DNA from: Cetobacterium somerae ATCC BAA-474
GTDB taxonomy: Bacteria; Fusobacteriota; Fusobacteriia; Fusobacteriales; Fusobacteriaceae
Assembly (NCBI RefSeq): GCF_000479045.1
Contig: NZ_KI518071.1
Location: forward strand, 1-64,000
Direction of reading: 5' to 3'
Length of the DNA: 64,000 bases
Part shown: positions 61,058 to 64,000 of the stretch, in pieces
Numbering within the stretch: the stretch's first letter is position 1
Layout of the letters: every line of letters begins with the position of its first letter
Program-made: the position numbers and the translations under genes
The notes under the pieces: model-generated
Seen by the model: the letters and a program-made list of their open reading frames with translations, nothing else
Told to the model about the DNA's origin: nothing
Database searches by the model: none

Positions 61058-61297
61058 ATGGAAAAATTAGAGTTATTAATTAATTATATTATAGGTGAAT
61101 TAGTAGAAACAAAAGAGGGAATCAGAATAAGTTATGATTTAATAGATGATACTGTAACATTTAAAGTAAGTGTTGCTCAAGGTGAAATGGGAAGAGTTAT
61201 TGGAAAAAATGGTTTAACAGCAAATGCAATAAGAGGAGTTATGCAAGCAGCTGGAGTTAAAGATAGATTAAATGTAAATGTTGAGTTTGTAGACTAA
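61058..61297 (+). CDS. khpA: KhpA-like KH-domain RNA-binding protein
   Basis: A 79-residue KH protein. The GxxG loop is visible in GRVIGKNGLTANAIRGVM (IGKNG), flanked by a typical YdpA/YlqC N-terminus MEKLELLINYIIGELVETKEG. KhpA proteins bind small RNAs and affect cell division and translation. The gene is next to rimM and trmD, as in many bacteria (ylqC-rimM-trmD order). The start has TAGGAGGATAAATTT. Confidence 0.94.
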   Translation: MEKLELLINYIIGELVETKEGIRISYDLIDDTVTFKVSVAQGEMGRVIGKNGLTANAIRGVMQAAGVKDRLNVNVEFVD

Positions 61298-61325
61298 AAT
61301 TTAAAAGAATTAAAGGAGAATATTA

Positions 61326-61841
61326 ATGGAGTTATTATCAGTTGGAAGAGTTTCAGGAACTCATCACTTAAAGGGAGCAATAAAAGTTACTTCAAATATA
61401 GATAATTTAGAGATTTTAAGTGGAAATAAAGTTATGATTGAGCTACCATCAGGAGAGGTAAAAATTTTAACTATAAAAAAAGTATCGAGCATGATAGATA
61501 AAAAATGGATTGTAGAATTTGAAGAGTTAACAAATAAAACAGATGCTGGTTTAATTCAAAATGGAGTTATAAAAGTAAGAAGAGATCTTTTAGGAATTGA
61601 AGAGGATGAGTTTTTAGCTAATGATGTAATGGGAATGAAAGTTATAACAGAAGATGGTGAAAATATAGGTGAAGTTGTAGATATATACGAAACTGCAGCT
61701 CATGATATCTATGTCATAGAAGATGAAGAGTTTGAAACAATGATTCCAGATGTAGAAGTTTTTATAAAGAATATAGATTTCAATAAAAGAGAGATATTAG
61801 TTTCTTTAATTGAAGGAATGAGAGAAAGAAAGAAAGATTAA
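61326..61841 (+). CDS. rimM: Ribosome maturation factor RimM
   Basis: A 171-residue protein: RimM N-terminal beta barrel (VGRVSGTHHLKGAIKVT), then a PRC-barrel domain (residues about 95-170, DEFLANDVMGMKVI, GEVVDIYETAAHDIYVI, IPDVEVFIKNIDF). It binds S19 and assists 30S head maturation. Between khpA and trmD (gap 10 bases). Standard arrangement. Confidence 0.95.
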   Translation: MELLSVGRVSGTHHLKGAIKVTSNIDNLEILSGNKVMIELPSGEVKILTIKKVSSMIDKKWIVEFEELTNKTDAGLIQNGVIKVRRDLLGIEEDEFLANDVMGMKVITEDGENIGEVVDIYETAAHDIYVIEDEEFETMIPDVEVFIKNIDFNKREILVSLIEGMRERKKD

Positions 61842-61851
61842 GGAGAACGTT

Positions 61852-62571
61852 GTGAAAATAAATATATTAACACTATTTCCAGAGTTTTTTAATTCTTTTA
61901 AAGAACACAGTATTATAAAAAGAGCTGTGGAAAGAGAACAAGTAGAAATTAACATAGTTAATATAAGGGATTTTGCTGAAGGGAAACATAAGCAGTGTGA
62001 TGATATACCTTTTGGAGGCGGAGCTGGAATGGTTATGAAACCAGAACCATTATTAAAGGCTCTAGAGGGGAATAAAGGAAAAGTTATTTATACCTCTCCT
62101 CAAGGTGTAAAGTTAAATCAAGTATTAGCATGTGAGTTATCTACTGAAAAAGAGATAACTATAATAGCAGGCCATTATGAAGGGATAGATGAGAGAGTAA
62201 TTGATAGCAAAGTGGATCTAGAGATATCTTTGGGTGACTTTGTTTTAACAGGTGGAGAGTTACCAGCTATGGTGATATCAGATGCAATAATTCGTCTTAT
62301 TCCTGGAGTTATAAAAAAAGAATCTTATGAAAACGACTCTTTTTATAATGGATTATTAGATTATCCCCATTATACTAGACCAGCTGAATATGAGGGATTA
62401 AAAGTTCCAGAAGTTTTAATGTCTGGTCACCATAAAAACATAGATGAATGGAGATTAAAACAGAGTTTAGAAAGAACTTTAAAAAGACGACCAGAGCTTT
62501 TAAAAGGTAGAGAGTTTAGTAAACTAGAAAAAAAACTTTTAAAAGAGATAAAAGAGGAGCAAGAGATATGA
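61852..62571 (+). CDS. trmD: tRNA (guanine-37-N1)-methyltransferase
   Basis: A 239-residue SPOUT enzyme that makes m1G37 in tRNA. Matching segments: ILTLFPEFFNSFKEHSIIKRA, DDIPFGGGAGMVMKPEPL, AGHYEGIDERV, SLGDFVLTGGELPAMV and LDYPHYTRPAEYEG. Start GTG after AAGGAGAACGTT. It overlaps the next gene by 4 bases (ATGA). Confidence 0.97.
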   Translation: MKINILTLFPEFFNSFKEHSIIKRAVEREQVEINIVNIRDFAEGKHKQCDDIPFGGGAGMVMKPEPLLKALEGNKGKVIYTSPQGVKLNQVLACELSTEKEITIIAGHYEGIDERVIDSKVDLEISLGDFVLTGGELPAMVISDAIIRLIPGVIKKESYENDSFYNGLLDYPHYTRPAEYEGLKVPEVLMSGHHKNIDEWRLKQSLERTLKRRPELLKGREFSKLEKKLLKEIKEEQEI

Positions 62572-63086
62572 TATATAAATTAGGAGAACTAGTTCCAAAA
62601 ATTGGAAAGAATAACCTTATTATTGATAATGCGACTATAATTGGAGATGTAGAGACTGGAGAAAATGTAAGTATTTGGTTTTCAGCAGTTTTAAGAGCCG
62701 ATATGAGTAAAATTAAAGTTGGAAATAATTCAAATATTCAAGATAATACAACAGTCCATGGAGATACACCATATCCTGTAATAATAGGTGAAAATGTAAC
62801 AATAGGACATAACTGTATTATACATGGATGTGAAATAGAAGATAATGTCATAATAGGAATGGGATCAATTTTATTAAATGGAGCTAGAATTCCTAAAAAC
62901 TGTATCGTAGGAGCAGGAAGTTTAGTCACTGATAAGTTAGAAGCTCAAGAGGGAGACTTAATAATAGGTTCTCCTGCAAAGGTAGTAAAAAAACTTTCTG
63001 ATAAAAATATAGATTATTTAAAATATGCTAATAAAGTGTATTTAGAAAAAATAGAAATGTACAAAAAATTAGAGAGAATAGGGTAG
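62568..63086 (+). CDS. Gamma-class carbonic anhydrase-like hexapeptide protein
   Basis: A 172-residue left-handed beta-helix protein with repeated hexapeptides, for example DNATIIGDVETGENVSIWF, VKVGNNSNIQDNTTVHGD and IGHNCIIHGCEIEDNVIIGMGS. Metal-ligand histidines are likely in TTVHGD and GHNCIIH, which makes a gamma carbonic anhydrase (Cam/YrdA) the best guess; related proteins lack activity. It overlaps trmD by 4 bases. Confidence 0.87.
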   Translation: MIYKLGELVPKIGKNNLIIDNATIIGDVETGENVSIWFSAVLRADMSKIKVGNNSNIQDNTTVHGDTPYPVIIGENVTIGHNCIIHGCEIEDNVIIGMGSILLNGARIPKNCIVGAGSLVTDKLEAQEGDLIIGSPAKVVKKLSDKNIDYLKYANKVYLEKIEMYKKLERIG

Positions 63087-63095
63087 GTAAGATTA

Positions 63096-63659
63096 ATGAG
63101 AAAAGCAATATATTTAGGACTAGTTCACTCACCAGTTTACAATAAAAGAGGAGATATAGTTTGTACGTCAGTAACAAACTTTGATATCCATGATATTTCA
63201 AGAACGTGTAGAACATATGATGTAAATCAATATCATATTATAGTGTCTGTAGATGCACAAAAAAAACTTACAGAAAGAATTATTGGATACTGGCAAGAAG
63301 GATTTGGAACAGGATATAATAGAGATAGAGAGGAAGCTTTTGGTAGAACAAGGGTTTATGAATCAATAGAAAAAAGTATTTCTGAAATAGAAGAAAGAGA
63401 GGGAAAAAGACCTCTAATAATAACAACATCGGCAAAAATATTTCCAAACTCAATAAGTTATAAAAATTTATCTGAAAAAATGATTAATGATGATCAGCCA
63501 TATTTAATATTATTTGGAACAGGTTGGGGATTAATAGATGAAGTAATGAATATGTCAGATTATATATTAGAACCAATTAGAGGAAATGCAGAATATAATC
63601 ATTTGTCTGTTAGATCAGCAGTTTCAATAATTTTAGATAGATTATTAGGAGAAAATTAA
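63096..63659 (+). CDS. SPOUT-type RNA methyltransferase-like protein (COG4752-like)
   Basis: A 187-residue protein resembling the COG4752 group of predicted SPOUT RNA methyltransferases. Notable segments: YLGLVHSPVYNKRGDIVCTSVTNFDIHDISRTCRTYD, then GTGWGLIDEVMNMSDYILEPI (the C-terminal knot-like SAM region) and NHLSVRSAVSIILDRLL. The neighbouring trmD is itself SPOUT. Substrate unknown. Ten bases after the carbonic anhydrase gene. Confidence 0.82.
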   Translation: MRKAIYLGLVHSPVYNKRGDIVCTSVTNFDIHDISRTCRTYDVNQYHIIVSVDAQKKLTERIIGYWQEGFGTGYNRDREEAFGRTRVYESIEKSISEIEEREGKRPLIITTSAKIFPNSISYKNLSEKMINDDQPYLILFGTGWGLIDEVMNMSDYILEPIRGNAEYNHLSVRSAVSIILDRLLGEN

Positions 63660-64000
63660 TTGAGAAGAGAAATTAGAATAAGACCTCAAAGAAATATTTT
63701 TAAAGATATGGGGATTGAAAATATAGAAATAACAGAGATTGTTTTTAGTGAAAGAAATAAAAAAATGGATCTTATCTGTGTAGTTTCTACTCCTCAAGAT
63801 TTAAAAGGATTAGATAAGGCTTATGAAAATTTAAAAAAGAAGTTTGGAAATGAGTTAGATATTAATTTCAAAATAGATTATTTAACGAAAGAGATTACAA
63901 AAGAAAATTTTTTAGAAATTATTGAAAGAGTTATTGAAAAATTAAAGAGAACTAATGCTATTTCAAAATCGTTTTTATATCTATATAGAATATCTATAAA
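63660..64000 (+). CDS. polC: N-terminal part of probable PolC-type DNA polymerase III alpha, 3' end outside window
   Basis: An open frame of about 113 residues from TTG at 63660 (just after the previous TAA, no gap) to the window edge. It starts with MRREIRIRPQRNIF and continues IEITEIVFSERNKKMDLICVVS, then ELDINFKIDYLTKEITKENFLE. The arrangement resembles the poorly conserved N-terminal domain of PolC, but this is not diagnostic on its own; exonuclease and polymerase motifs lie beyond the edge. Coupled to the SPOUT gene. Confidence 0.5.
   Translation, partial: MRREIRIRPQRNIFKDMGIENIEITEIVFSERNKKMDLICVVSTPQDLKGLDKAYENLKKKFGNELDINFKIDYLTKEITKENFLEIIERVIEKLKRTNAISKSFLYLYRISI

Noticed and set aside
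1-64000. tRNA, rRNA, CRISPR, insertion sequences, prophage
   Set aside because: Looked for by eye on both strands; no cloverleaf, rRNA segment, regularly spaced repeat array or transposase was found. A tool scan could still reveal small RNAs.

Overview
The window is a gene-dense, very AT-rich (A+T well above 65%) stretch of a bacterial chromosome. The organism is most likely a member of Fusobacteriota, with a Cetobacterium/Fusobacterium/Ilyobacter-like anaerobe as best guess. Diderm markers (an FplA-type patatin autotransporter, an MlaA lipoprotein, many lipoprotein signals) sit beside Firmicute-like traits: type III glutamine synthetase, RqcH, a PASTA-rsgA-rpe cluster, a SigH-like sigma factor, and a probable PolC N-terminus at the right edge. 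No rRNA, tRNA, CRISPR, insertion sequence or prophage was recognised. The genus is inference.

Layout. 1-4.3 kb: tail of a helical protein, a CvfB-like S1 protein, an IclR regulator and glnN, with a palindrome in the glnN promoter region. 4.3-8.4 kb (minus): a dcuC-M20 peptidase unit, then an MBL hydrolase and a thioredoxin-reductase-like flavoprotein that lacks the usual NADPH motifs. 8.8-17.9 kb (plus): a ten-gene operon hdrB-hdrC-hdrA-flxD-flxC-flxB-flxA-frdB-frdA plus a FUSC membrane protein, reading away from dcuC. 18-22.6 kb (minus): an O-methyltransferase, rsmB, an AIR-synthase-like protein and fhs. 22.9-25.9 kb: a SigH-like sigma factor and the orphan glycyl-radical pair yjjI/yjjW. 25.9-29.4 kb (minus): fplA and aroA. 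29.6-32.5 kb: a UPF0291 protein, asnS, an esterase and a lipoprotein. 32.5-36.2 kb (minus): ribH-ribD-ribE-ribBA behind an FMN riboswitch with an attenuator. 36.2-43 kb: an amidase lipoprotein, HU, an EF-G paralogue, corA, dnaN and potD. 43.1-48.3 kb: an RNA methyltransferase, a HAD phosphatase, a hydrolase-mlaA pair and a pepV-like gene broken by a 14-bp tandem duplication. 48.5-53.8 kb: an ABC importer with a DUF3798-like binding protein. 53.9-59.2 kb (minus): an L,D-transpeptidase, then PASTA-rsgA-rpe-marR/feoA-rqcH. 59.4-64 kb: hpt, rsmA, a DUF4911-like protein, khpA, rimM, trmD, a gamma carbonic anhydrase, a SPOUT protein and the start of polC.

The most notable system is the 8.8-17.9 kb operon. 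It joins a complete Flx-Hdr electron-transfer module (NADH-oxidising FlxA, Fe-S proteins FlxBC, MvhD-like FlxD, bifurcating-type HdrA, and HdrBC) to a soluble-type fumarate reductase. That reductase has no membrane anchor, lacks the covalent-FAD histidine, and lacks the C-terminal helical domain. A C4-dicarboxylate carrier is transcribed divergently from a consensus promoter. I infer a cytoplasmic NADH:fumarate reductase, possibly coupling fumarate reduction to ferredoxin reduction by electron bifurcation. The parts are recognised from sequence; the coupling is a hypothesis.

Other points worth attention: rsgA appears to start at an ATT codon; the prkC position next to rsgA-rpe holds a kinase-less PASTA protein; the ABC ATPase seems to have only one intact composite ATP site; and yjjI/yjjW are co-located with a sigma factor.
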